The notes beneath the pieces were generated by a model. That model saw only the letters and a program-made list of their open reading frames with translations, did no database searches and was not told the origin of the DNA. Source: Ceraceosorus guamensis (taxonomy: Eukaryota > Basidiomycota > Exobasidiomycetes > Ceraceosorales > Ceraceosoraceae). From it: a stretch of DNA of 64,000 nt. The stretch spans positions 174,537-238,536 of the forward strand of contig NW_020290031.1 of the NCBI RefSeq assembly GCF_003144195.1. Reading direction: 5' to 3'. This document shows, piece after piece, positions 45,963 through 57,140 of this stretch. A program made the position numbers and the translations under genes. Each line of letters starts with the position of its first letter. Position 1 is the stretch's first letter.

Positions 45963-46470
45963 CTTGAACGCTGCCAAGTCTTGGAGTCTTGAGTGTCGAG
46001 TCTGAGTGTGAGTGTCGAGCTCATGCATGCATGCATGCATGCTGCAGAAGTCGAGTTGTGACATGCGGTGTTCAAAAGTGAAGTTTTGTTGAGTTCATTA
46101 AAATTCAAATTCTTGATTAAACGTTTTGATTCAAGATTCAGATTCGGTCAGAGTAAATCATTAAGTGCATATTGAGAAGTCCGTGTGAAATCTTGAATGA
46201 AATGACACAAAACTCTTCACTCAAATAAATCAAGAACGAACAAGTCTGCAGTCTTGAGTCAGAGTCAAAGTCTCGAGTCTTGAGCCAGAGTCCAAATTTG
46301 AGTCACAAGTCAGATTTTTGATACAGAATTTCGAAAGTTGAGTCTTTCACATCTATCGAGCCAAAAGTGGAGGGGACGAGTCAAACAAATAAGCATCAAC
46401 TCTGAACTCAAACTCGTGACTCAACACTCAGACTCAGACTGTCATTCAAGATTCAAGATTCTTGATTACG
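45963..46470. repeat. Dense degenerate GAGTCTTGAGTC repeats
   Basis: Examples are gtcttggagtcttgagtgtc (about 45977), tcttgagtcagagtcaaagtc (about 46252), gactcaacactcagactcag (about 46416) and attcaagattcaagattctt (about 46444). Copies occur in both orientations and drift in sequence, as expected for an old amplified short motif. Confidence 0.7.
46023..46042. repeat. GCAT palindromic repeat
   Basis: Five tandem CATG/GCAT units, self-complementary. Next to it, the SMN upstream region turns AT-rich. Confidence 0.8.
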
Positions 46471-46645
46471 TTTCATCCTACTAGCGACGCCTGTTCGAGC
46501 CGCTTGCCCTTTGCTCACCACCCGATCGCCACTCTTGACTCTCTGGGTCACATTTCCGACACTGCAGGCTTCGCACTAAAAGTTGAGGACCTCAGCATCG
46601 AGCGGGCACAGCACGGTCTACGTACGTAAGAGTGGAAAGGGCACC

Positions 46646-48984
46646 ATGTCGTCAGGTCGCAAATTACTACGCTACGATGATCTGGTAGAGGATTCGGTAG
46701 GCGCGTTCCACTCGCAGTCAGCTCGCAACCCACGCAGCGTCGATTTCTTCAGAGCGGGTCAGCAGCTATGGGGCAGCAGTGCTGCTGCCCAATCAGACAT
46801 TCGCAGCCACGCCAACAAGAAGCGCAAAAACAGGGACACTCACAGTGCTGGCAGGTCCACTAGGGGAGTGTGGAATCCTGCCGCCAGCGCTCAAGCTCCA
46901 CACACAGCGACCGATGGACCAGACCGGTCGCTCGAGCTTCGACAGCAGCAGCAGCAGCAGCAGCAGCAAGACTCTCGACACGCCCATCCGGAAGCACCGC
47001 CACCACCACCAGCACAACTGAATGCCAGATCAGTGGTGCGCGATGCCACCTCCAGACACCTCTCCGCAGCTGCCAAGCGATCCCAGTCTGCTGCATCTAC
47101 ACATCCAGTGTCTGCCGGCTTCAGATTTACAGCGCATGCGCAAGCTTTGCAAGCATCTCGAGTGGGTGAGGAGGAGGAGCATGACGAAAAGGAGGAGGAA
47201 GGGGAGGAGCATGGTCCGCAACAGATGGAGCAGCAAAGCGTGGTAGCGTCTGTGCCCACACTCGCCGCACCGGCCTCAGAGTCGCCAAGAGATGTCATTG
47301 TACAAGCAGCACCAAGCATCCTCTCCATCCCAGCAGATGAGCCCTCTCTGCCCGAATGGCTGTTGCCTTGGAGAGACCCCGAGCAGAGAGTGGAGCCGGG
47401 TCTGGATGGTTGGGAGCCGACACCTTACCGCGCGTCTGAATCCTCACACTCTGACCCTGATTCGGGCTCTGAAGAGGCAGATGAGGATCAGTCCGCATCA
47501 CGCGCACCTCAAACATCTGGCATTGCAAAACCGCAAACGAATTCCGAGGAAGAGGAAGCCGAAGTTGCAGAGAGCTTGAAATCCGTCCCGGATCGTTCTG
47601 ACGCTGATCCTGCTACAAATTATGTCACACGAGCCGAGGTCACTCTTCCTACATCCATCTCGGGTGCTTCACTGCCAGGACAAAGCAAGAGCTCGGCTGC
47701 AGAAGATTTGAACGTCGGCAAGTCGCCTGCTGCAGTGGTGCCGGCTGTTCAAGAGGCGGGATTGGCAACGCACGACGACACAAGACTTGAAGAAGACGAG
47801 GTTGAGGAGTCGCACCAGTCAATGGACGCCGACATCCGCCGCACTGAAGAAGATGAGATCGAGGAGGAAGCCGAGGCGATGGAAGAGGAGACTGAAGACT
47901 GGGGCGAAGGGTACGAATGGTACAATGACGAGTGGGAGCGTCAGATGCTGGGCGAAAACGCGAAACCAGGTGTTGCGTCCGCCGTCATGGCCATGCTAGC
48001 GGCCGGCATTGGGCAAGAAAGTGATGAAGAGGCGGAAGATGAAGACCAGGCAGCGCATACCACAGAGTTGGACTCGGATGGACGGGTCATCAGATCGCTG
48101 ACGCACGATGAGCTCTGGGCAGACGAGGCAATGACAAGCGCGTTCTCAGCCGCCGTCGACCAATTCAAAGCCATGCATAGCTTGGGTCAAAATGGCCTCG
48201 TCATCAGCGCCTCAGACTCGCCACCGCCTGCTGCGAATCTCACCTCCAGCGCGCTGTGGTACGACGCCCCTCCACCTGAGTCTCGCGCTGCCAAAAGCGC
48301 ACGCAAAGCTGGAAATGCTTCGGCAAAAGCGAGAAAGGAAGAATCAAAAGCCGCACGAAGACACGCGCAAGAGACGAAAGTAGCTGCAAGAAAGGAAGCT
48401 AAGCGGTTGCAGGCGGAGCAAGACGCCAGATACGCGCAGGCTATGGAGGAAATGCAGGCGCACAGGCAAATCGTCGCGCCTTTGCAGCCTGCTGACAATC
48501 AACCACCGGCTGCAGACTCGGTATCCGACTCTAAGATGGCAACGCCTTCCTCAAACGCCGAAACTTTGAATTCGGGACCGAAGAGAAAGATCAAAGGTGA
48601 GTTGCATAGCTCGCAGCGCTGACCTCACCTGGTATCCTCGGTTGATACTTTTTCTCATACGATGCCATTTCAGGCACGATCCCCCCCTCAGCGCCTCTGT
48701 CGGGTAGACCGGCGTGGCTCGCGGCCTGCGCAACCGTCTCGAGCACTCCAAATTGTGTAGCTGGCGTTGAATGCGGTGGTCCGAAGACGTCCAGTACCGC
48801 CACCGCGACGGCGCAGGGCGGGGAGCAGAACTTGTCAGCGCGTGCAGATGCTTCTGCTTCAGGTCACGCCGCACCAACAAGTACCGCTCAAGGCTACGAC
48901 CCCGAGCTACTGCAGTCACTGGCTCACGCGTGGTACTATGCAGGCTACTACCAGGGCATTGCAATGGCGAAACATCAAAGCTAG
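46646..48984 (+). CDS. SMN1: SMN-like protein (survival motor neuron)
   Basis: Exons 46646..48596 and 48674..48984 join in phase 1 across a 77-bp intron (GTGAGT...CATTTCAG), giving 753 aa. SMN proteins assemble Sm rings on spliceosomal snRNAs. Two SMN landmarks are present. The first, near 487-515, is a helix like the Gemin2-binding motif (DELWADEAMTSAFSAAVDQF). The second is the extreme C-terminal YG box, PELLQSLAHAWYYAGYYQGI (about 726-745), which drives oligomerisation. As in other fungi, no Tudor domain is visible. The third glycine of the YG pattern is replaced (AMA). The N-terminal 480 residues are unusually long and acidic, with a poly-Gln run and a short motif EWYNDEWERQMLG. A basic coiled coil rich in Lys/Arg/Ala lies at about 555-610. 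ATG 46646 is the first in frame (ACCATGTCG). The assignment rests on the two end motifs. Confidence 0.72.
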
Positions 48985-50141
48985 TGGCCTTGTGGGTTGA
49001 CCCGCCTCGGCGTGGCCCCCTTTCATTTAGATTACGAGTCGGGATTCGAGCAGAACGACGAAGGGCTTGGCTGTGTCTCGGGAGGATGAAAGCCGTCGAT
49101 CGCTATACACTCTCTTGCACGCATGGCAAGATGACAGCTCTCCTCATTCCGACTTCAAGACGACGTACTTGAGACCCCAAAGGTCTTTGTGCGACCCGGG
49201 TGTACCACTGCGGATGCAATGGCACGGCCATCATGCGATGTGGCGCGACACGCTGCTGACAACATTCAAGCACACGAGTCCTCGTGGCGTGGCAAGCAAG
49301 ATCGTCTGCTCTTCGTCGCATCTCCATCTGATGGACATCACGCCTAAAGGCTCCGCAAGAATTCAGACGCGGAGCATGCGCAGTATCGTGGCGCAAACTT
49401 CCCTGGTGAACTCCACGCAAGCATGCTGCGGGACGACCATTGCGGCTTACACACTGCCTGTTGCTGTGTTTGAATTGGCGCTATCTCCGTCTCTATGCGA
49501 TGATATGTTTTACTTGCAAAACTCACACATTGCACCACCACTTACGACGCTGCGACGTGATGCCGCACGCGGCTGCTATCTTCATGTGACACTTCCATCA
49601 GTATGAAAGCAGAGGACGGCAATGGTGAGAAACTGCGCTTTGCTTCAACGTAGTCAACCGCACCCCAGCCCACACAGGTTGCGTATCGAAGAGAATCTTT
49701 ACCGCAACAGCGCCTCGCTGTGGACACAATCTCGATGACCGAGCTCGCTGCAGGGCACCTCGAAACACTGCCCAGCGCAGTGGCGCCGCACTCCGTTCAC
49801 GTTGTACCTGAGACCATCAATTCCGCTCGCGTGCCGTCTCAGGTACGACAGCGAGCACCGCGTATCTGAATCCATTTATCGCAGCTCAACAAATGTCTGC
49901 GCAGGGATCACGACTCGGTCCCATTCCACGAAGCTCACAAGCAGGCCTCTTGGAGGAGTGATCAGCCAGAAGCGCCGCCTCCTTCGAGCTTCGCCTCTTC
50001 TCAAAAGGTATTTAAAGGCCCTTCAGCTAGCTTTGCATCTGCCGAAAGTTGGTTCCTCATCCCGCGATAGTACGCAAGGTGCCTCCAATCTACATCAGCA
50101 CTTAGCACATCACAACGTACACACACGGAATTCATCAGCAA
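48985..50141. other. Spacer upstream of GH11-like gene
   Basis: A 179-codon frame at 49067..49606 (+) starts at TTG and has no recognisable features; opposing frames are equally weak. The last 150 bp holds a TATA-like box and a leader for the secreted-protein gene. Confidence 0.45.
50009..50016 (+). promoter_or_regulatory. TATA-like box of GH11-like gene
   Basis: TATTTAAA, 126 bp upstream of the ATG at 50142. Spacing fits a TATA box with a leader of about 90-100 nt, a common arrangement for strongly regulated secreted-protein genes in fungi. Confidence 0.45.
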
Positions 50142-52281
50142 ATGTCTAAGCTGTGGCTCAGATTCGTCGTCACCGCTGTTTTATGCAGCGTGATCCTTGT
50201 CGACACATCACACGGTCACGTAGCTGAACACAAGGCCGGCCTGAACAAGCGTGAAACTTCCTCTGGAGCTGGCGGAGGTTATGGTGGCGGCGGTGGCGGT
50301 GGCGGTGGTTACGGTGGCGGTTACGGCGGCGGCAGCGGTGGTGGTTCGAACCCAGCTGACGCTGCCGCCTACTATGCTAACAAGTACGGCGGCTCGGGAG
50401 GGGGCGCTGGTTTCGGATACGGCAAGGGCTACGGGTCTGGGGCAGGGACTCAAACCTCCCAGCACGGCACGAACGGTGCTTCTAGTGCTGGCAAGACAGG
50501 CGGTGGGAGTGTGAGCACGCACGGCAAGGCTGGAAGCACTACCTCATACTCTTCGGGAAATTTAGGCGCCGGTAGCGACTCTGGTCACGGTGGTGCAGCA
50601 GGCTCGACCAACAATGCCAACGCAAACAGCAACACCAATGTTGGCTCTACCCGCGGCGGAACTGGCACAGCTACTGGAAACAAAGTCGGCGGCACTGGCA
50701 ACGGAGGAAGCACAGCAAACATTGCAACCGCCCATCAAGGTGGTTCGAGCGGGACTAATTTCGACTCTGAGTCAAACAAAGCCACGGGCGTAAGCACCAA
50801 ATCTGGCACGGGTCCCGCACATGATAGTGCTACGGGCTCCAACACGGAGAGCTCCCAGAACGCCAAGCCTACTACTAGCTCCAACACCGGAGCCTCCGGA
50901 AACGAACAAGGCACAGGCTCCAACACAAGTGTCTCTGGTAGCGTCGGAGCCAACAATGGCAGCAAGAATGGGTCCGCCGGTGGTGCAAACGGATCGGGAA
51001 GCGGGTCGGGCGGTGGCGCTGGAGGGGGCGTCGGTGGAGGGAAGGCAGAGACTGGCAGCACAGCCGGCCTGTCCGTCGTCAAGACGGGACCCGGAAAAGC
51101 TGCAGGCCTGGACACGAATTACTGGACTCCAGGAGGAGGAAATGAAGCACACGTGTCCATTATCGAAGGTCCTCCAGCGGGCTTCAAAATGTCTTGGGAC
51201 AAGACTAGCGCTTTGTTCGGAATGGGCCTTGACGATAGCGATCAAAGCCGGTGAGGGCGTCCGAGCTCTGAGCCCGTCTACCGAGGCCAAGAGGCTGACC
51301 CTCTTCATATTTGCTGGACTTTGCTTCCCTAGAGTTGTAGGTTTCAATGCGGCTCAGTTCGACGTCACCGGCATGACGTGGCTCTCTGTCTATGGTTGGT
51401 GCGAGTCGCCCCAGCTCATTGAATACTACATCATTGAGAACCATGGCGACACCAAGGCATTCCAAGGCAAAGAGACCGTCGCGACCGCAGAGATTGATGG
51501 CAGTTCTTACACTTTCGTCACAAACCCGCGCACTGGGAAACCGTCGATCAAAGGCCAATCCACCGACTTCATACAATACATCAACATCAGATCGGAGCCC
51601 CGAAATCAAGGCAAAGTTAGCACGGCCAAGCATTTTGAAATGTGGGGCAAAGCAAAAGGCCAAATGAGCAAGTGTTCCCATCAAATCGTTGCAGTTGAAG
51701 GTGTTAATAGCTCCGGAGAGGTCACGGTTACAGTAGACTTCGGCCAAGGTGGTGGAGGTGGCGGTGGCGGTGGAGGTGGCGCCAAAAATAGCGAAGGAGG
51801 CTCGGCCGGGGGCGCAGCGGGGCAAGCAGGCTCATCAGCGGCTCACAAACGTTCGGAAAGCTCTAATTCGACTGGACCGAACAAAGCTCATATTTTGAGA
51901 CGCCAGATTCCAAGCGGTTTGAGGGATATGATCGAGTCATACTCGGGGCAGCGCATTCCAACCAAGTATGGCGCCGAAGGCCTCGAGACCGACAAGTCTC
52001 AAAACACTCACACGCAACACAACACGCCCTCCAAGCACAACAATGGCGGCGCACGAAATGAACAACCCCAAACATCGCCTGCCAACTCTCCCTCGAGAAA
52101 AACCTCCGCATCTGCCTCCACGGACGCTACTGTGGAGGCTGACACACACGACGGCAAAGGCACTGTGCATAAGAGCTCTCATCAGGAGGTGCATGCACGA
52201 AGCGAGCTGCCATCTAAGCACGCGCCCAAGAAGGCGCTCACGAAACGCTCCCATCGCCGTCACCGACCCTTCCGCTTCTGA
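50142..52281 (+). CDS. Secreted GH11 xylanase-like precursor with Kex2 sites
   Basis: Exons 50142..51250 and 51333..52281 join in phase 2 across an 82-bp intron (GTGAGG...TTCCCTAG), giving 685 aa. Residues 1-25 form a signal peptide (LRFVVTAVLCSVILVDTSHG), then a Kex2-type site LNKR (34-37). Residues 40-325 are Gly/Ser/Asn/Thr-rich, beginning with GGYGGG repeats. A GH11 domain follows: NYWTPGGGNEAHVSIIEGPP (from about 326), MTWLSVYGW, PQLIEYYIIENHG with likely nucleophile Glu400, the thumb motif GKPSIKG (438-444), and QIVAVEGVNSSG with likely acid/base Glu492. Both catalytic acids are present, so xylanase activity is possible, but the domain is divergent, with extra Cys393 and Cys484. The tail from 505 is Gly-rich then basic, with further dibasic sites (AAHKR, ILRR, LTKR), the last leaving SHRRHRPFRF. 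Outside the GH11 part I recognise no family. Confidence 0.85.
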
Positions 52282-53272
52282 CTGTTTGGAGTCCTGTAGT
52301 CTCAGAGTCTGTATGCTACTTCACGTTATCTACCGTCTTGCTGTGAAAAGGACATTTTTCTCATTGTCCAAACAAGATGCGCGCAGCTTTGTGGCTTCGC
52401 CCCGTGTGTACTGACGATAACCGGGAGAACAGCTGTTCTTTCGTCTCCAATGACGTGCGCTTCAATCGCAAGCCACTGCAGCTCATGCCCTGACACCTCC
52501 GGTGATTCTTGTCCAACGCTGTTCGGTCAGGGCTGAGGCACTGGTTGCGGGAGCTGGAAACAACTCTCCCGGTCACAAAGCAAGTGATGGACTGTAAAGG
52601 GCGCTCTGATAGTCGGTCAGCTTGATTGACGCTTGCTCCCGTTCATGGCGCTCGTCGTGGTCTTGCGTCCGAGAGAAGACTTGTAAACCTTCTTGTCAGC
52701 CAAAAGGAAGCCAGTGCATCAACAGAGCAGTCTTAAATCATTGTCTTCACCCATTCTCATCTCTCATCTGACACAGCCGAGGCAAACCAACATCGGGTCT
52801 CAGCATAGACATGGATTGATGCAGACGAGGTAGCGTGGAGCTACGTGCAATGAGGTCGCGCCTCCTTGCGTACGGACATGTCGCGCCCATCGCTTTGTAC
52901 ATTAAAGATCGGTGGGCCTCGGTCAATCGATGTTTGAGATCCAATTTGTCCGCGTGCAGAAATGTGTAGCAACGTCTAGGACGATGATTGGCCGGCTATT
53001 TGTGCCTCAATCGGCTCAGAACTAGGCTCATTAATCTCAGGACCTGAGACAAAGTTTTTTAATGTTTACGTTTCAATTCTGCAAATCACACGTGTGTATG
53101 TCTGGTCAGAGTCAAAGTTGTAAGTCTCTCTAACATGGCGAGCCCTTTGTTCCCATGTCATCTCTGAGAAGCGTTGTCAGTCGCGCAACAATCCGAGAGG
53201 CAACCTGTCCTCTTTGCTGTCCCACGCCACTGACCAATATCTCGCCTGTCCAAGGATCCCCAATGCCGGTCG

Positions 53273-53280
53273 TATAAAAA
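53273..53280 (+). promoter_or_regulatory. TATA box in AT-rich island
   Basis: TATAAAAA, 92 bp upstream of ATG 53365. It is the best TATA match I noticed in the window. Confidence 0.4.
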
Positions 53281-53364
53281 GCTTTTCTTTCTGCCAATCG
53301 CTTCAAAATATCAACGATCGCCCTTAAGATACCTCCAGCGTTCTACAGCCTTTAGCATGTTAAA

Positions 53365-53790
53365 ATGACAACTTCATCTAGAATTGTGCCCACAGTGTGC
53401 CAAGAAACGTTTCATAGCATTTGCTCTGCAGGACATGAACACGGTAAGCAGTTAAGTGGCGTGCGCGACGAATGCAAAAAGATCATCTGATTCTTCTCAC
53501 CGTGCTACCCCTCGCAGTGAGCGTCTTGTCCATGCAATCAAGAACGCTCTAGCGTCACTCGGGGCCATTTTTCTTTTTCTTAGCCATTGAGTGTCTGTCT
53601 CAAATATCGAAACAACGTGGGCCATCTATTCCAGCACTCTGCACGCTCTCATTATGTGGTGAGCTCATCTTTAACCTTACACCCGACCGATGTCCTTGCC
53701 CGAGGATGCAAGGTGAGCTGATGCGTAGAGTCGGCTGCACATTAGATCGCGAACCTTCACTACGTGTCGCTGACTTTTCGCCGTCCTAGT
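53365..53790 (+). CDS. Candidate small protein gene, unresolved
   Basis: A speculative two-exon model. Exon 1 is 53365..53443, MTTSSRIVPTVCQETFHSIC onward. A 140-bp intron 53444..53583 (GTAAGC...TTTTTCTTAG) joins in phase 1 to a frame starting AIECLSQISKQRGPSIPALC, which stays open to a stop near 53790 (ending ADFSPS). That gives about 95 residues with several Cys and no signal peptide. A strong TATA box lies 92 bp upstream. A tiny upstream frame (atgttaaaatga, 53357) ends overlapping the start codon. An alternative donor at the GTGAGC after CPRMQ would lead toward the LYVHGLDLL frame, but the phases do not match. It may equally be a pseudogene. No family recognised. Confidence 0.25.
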
Positions 53791-56678
53791 GAACTTTATG
53801 TTCACGGGCTTGATCTTTTGATTGTGTTGCTGGCTCCAGAACACAGTATGAGTGCTCAGAGACTGAATCGTCTTGCCGAAATTAGATTCCACTCACCAAG
53901 AGGATCCTGTAAATTTCAATTAAAAGCTGGGGGAGCATCTGATTCGTGCTGAGAGCTAGCTTTTGATTTGTCTAGTTTCTGATTTGTCTCGTCTACCAAC
54001 CAGGCGTCCTGCGTGTCGTCGACAGCTTTGACTTGCGTTTGGGTATGATGCGGCGTGACGTTACGCACTTGGCCCAACTTATGGTACAGCCTCTGTCAAT
54101 TATTTCGCGTTCATGCTATCTGGAGACAAGGGGGCGGAATGAGGGAACAGGCTGCTTACACAAACTGTCGAACTAGGTGCAGAGGCCGTGATAGTGTTGC
54201 TGACAAAACTCGTGAGAGCTTCGCCAATGACTAAATTTTGCAGACCAAATTCCTTTTCCGCGCATGATGATGGTCTAGAAGCTAAGAAGACTCGCAACAC
54301 GATTCATCAGGTGGGGCGCGCGTGAAATTCAGGATGAGATGCCTGAACGACTTCAAAATGAAGCTGGTGACCACGCGATTTAGTAAGCATTGACCTTCGG
54401 GGCGGGGCGAGGTTCGGCATGTGTAAAACTTCAAGCAAACAGTTCTAGCGAAAGCTCGCTATGCTTCGACACCAAGCCGTTGTAGCAGCTCGGAGCCACG
54501 CCTTTCGTTGTTCAAGTAGAAGCTCATATTAGACACTGCGTTCGACAATGCGCTTGTATCTCGGTTTTGATTGTGATCCAAATTCTCGCGTGCCTGGAAA
54601 TCGTTGCTCTTCATTAGATGCATGCAAAATTTGGGATTGCAGAGTCATGCTTGTAGCATGTCTATCTTCGTGTTGCTCTGTTGCAGGAGCAGCTTGACTT
54701 TCTCGGCGCGTGTTTGCTTACTTGTGCCAGCTCTACAACAAATTTTTCAGCTTCTGAGCTCATGCAGCCTTCAAGAGCCCAGTACGTCTGCTACTACACA
54801 GCCACTGTATGCATTGCTAATCAAAGATGTTTCAAGCCTTTGCATCAAGAACAAGTTGCGCGGTCAATTTTTATGTGGCATTCATCCCCTGCCCGGAGAA
54901 CAGTTCTCCATAGCAACCTGCCACTCACTCGTGTTGATAGGACGCGTCCGCACCCGGCCGACCGTTTTTGACAAACAGTGCGCATCTTTTTTGGGCTATC
55001 GACCGAAGCTGTTGATGCCGTCGCCTCATGAGAAACGCCTGCGCAGCTGGCAGCCGGCAAATTCATGCTCGTCTCTATACAATCTACCGCTCCTCATCAG
55101 CTGTCGCTGGACTTCTTTTGGCAGACCAAAAATTGAGATAAGCTTCAGCCTCTGTCTTGAAACTTGTACACTTTGCAGAAGCTCGAACACCCTCTTGTCG
55201 AGTGGCTCATTTGCGTCTACCGTTTGGTCACTTTCGAGAAGGATCATCGCTTGTGAATGAAAAATGATGTGCTCCCATTTACCTGCAAGCCAAAATTTTT
55301 TATTAGAGTGTGGTAGGACCTGGAGAAAGAAATATTTTATCTCGAGGAAGGATCGCCAAGTTTACAGCTGCATCCGTCATCAATGCGAAATTGAAATTGA
55401 GAGTGAAAAGCGGCCCACTAAGCTTGTGCAAAAATCGTGCTGCTCGCAGAGGACGTCTTGCCTTCAAAATACTGTTTGAGGAAAGCGTCGATGCACAAGC
55501 ACATCCACCAAAATATCAATAGAAAGAAAGGCCTACCGGAGGCGAACAGACCAGATCTTCAACCACAAAACGTTAGAGCTGCGCCGAGGACAAGGTGTAA
55601 AGTGACACACTCGTAGAGAAGTGCGAGAAGAGTATTCTCTCCACGGTCCACAATTCCGGTCTCGCCGCCTAACATTGACACCACCTTCTTGCTAGCGGTG
55701 AAGCATGACCACTGATGACTCGGTAAGATTTGCTCTTCTCCTTTTTCTTTCCCGAGATCTCAAGTTTGTTGTGTCACAGCGCCAAAAATCCGAGACGGTG
55801 TCAAAACATTCGTGGGAAAGGCTCCTGAGTCCCTGGCCTACAATTCCTTTACACATCAGATCATTATCGCAGAGTGCATTGCTTATCGTCCACAGGAGCA
55901 CGAGACGTTCACTTCTACGGAAGCAGGGCAAAATCTGCTAAGAGCAGAGCCAGATCGACAGCCCGCATACCAGATAACCGGCCGGCATTCTGCGAGCCAA
56001 TCCGCCTTGCCAACCTGCCACGTCGACCGCCTTTCCTTGGCGTGCAATCAGGTCTACATTGACACTTTCAGCTCTCGTATGGTGGCCGACTTGTTTGCGG
56101 CACGATGTTTAACTTTACCCTTTGAGTCTTCGACTGGTGTCATGTTCTATGCCTTGAGCCGCCGCATTTGTGACAAAGCGCTTGCTTGAACTCGACTGCA
56201 TCGCAATTGGAGACCCCACCTGCTCACTCAGTTGCGTCCTCGCTCGAACCTCCCAGGCGCTACTTGCTCTACTCCTGCCGGGAGCCGTTTGGTCCAGCGT
56301 CCATGTCGTTGCGCCTGTCTAGCGCCGCCCTGTATCCTCAAAGGGTTGCAAAGCAGTGAATCTGCTCCTCCCTTGGAGAGGCCCAAGTTGCGGTCTTTTC
56401 TGGCATCCTTAACGCAGACACCAGGATCAAAGCCGCATTCCCGACCAACGATCGAGAGAGGCACAAATGCGACGCGGCACGATGACTGCACTCTTTTGTT
56501 GGCAAGATCGACCCGAGACCGTGGTTGCGAGCAGAAGCGACCCATCGGGTGTCGAGTTCCAGTCCGAAACACGGAACGTGACTCCTTCGAGACCATGCGC
56601 GCTAGATCATAACAGAGGACACTACAAGGTCAAATTCTCGCCTCTGATTTGTGCAATACTGCTTCACGATTTTTCCAG

Positions 56679-57140
56679 GCTCGCAGAAAGGCAGCGTCAG
56701 CAAAGCCATCCACTGCCACAGTAACAGAGTGGTGCAGGCCAACTTTGGCCCAACCCTCGAAGAGCCCGCTTTCAGAAGAGGAGCAAGACGCTGCGGCGAG
56801 CGCTCGAGCACCATGCAGAGCTACAACTAGAGCTCATGCAGAGCAATCATCGGCATCATCACCTTTAAACATTCAGCAGCAGCAGCAGCGACGGCATCGT
56901 CCTCTGCATCAGGTCGAGCACCCAACAGCCGAAACGCAAGGCTATCCAACGCTCACGCCAGATCGTCCAACACCCACGCTAGAGCATCCGCAACCGCGCC
57001 TCCACAAGCATCTGCTCTCTCTGCAGGATAACACCAACGATGCGGCCATCGACGCCGATGCCACCCCCTACAGCCCCACCAGAGTTTTTGTTCCCTGGAG
57101 CCGCTTTCATGTCCAGCCGGCGACAGAACATCTCGCGTGA
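56679..57140 (+). CDS. Possible C-terminal exon, gene unresolved
   Basis: An open frame follows a good acceptor (GATTTTTCCAG) and runs about 150 codons to a stop at 57140, with no ATG inside. It is Ala/Ser/Gln-rich (LSEEEQDAAASARAP, IQQQQQRRHRPLHQ) and ends ATPYSPTRVFVPWSRFH... before the stop. If real, it is the last exon of a plus-strand gene convergent with the RRN5-like gene. I could not find the upstream exons. Confidence 0.2.
   Translation, partial: ARRKAASAKPSTATVTEWCRPTLAQPSKSPLSEEEQDAAASARAPCRATTRAHAEQSSASSPLNIQQQQQRRHRPLHQVEHPTAETQGYPTLTPDRPTPTLEHPQPRLHKHLLSLQDNTNDAAIDADATPYSPTRVFVPWSRFHVQPATEHLA

Larger units (their letters stand above)
45527..46645. other. OTU/SMN divergent spacer, AT-rich, motif-dense
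   Basis: No gene. From about 45840 to 46470 the sequence is made largely of degenerate direct and inverted copies of gagtcttgagtc / gactcaagattc words. A GCAT palindromic run lies at 46023-46042. This is the densest patch of that motif family in the window. Confidence 0.6.
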
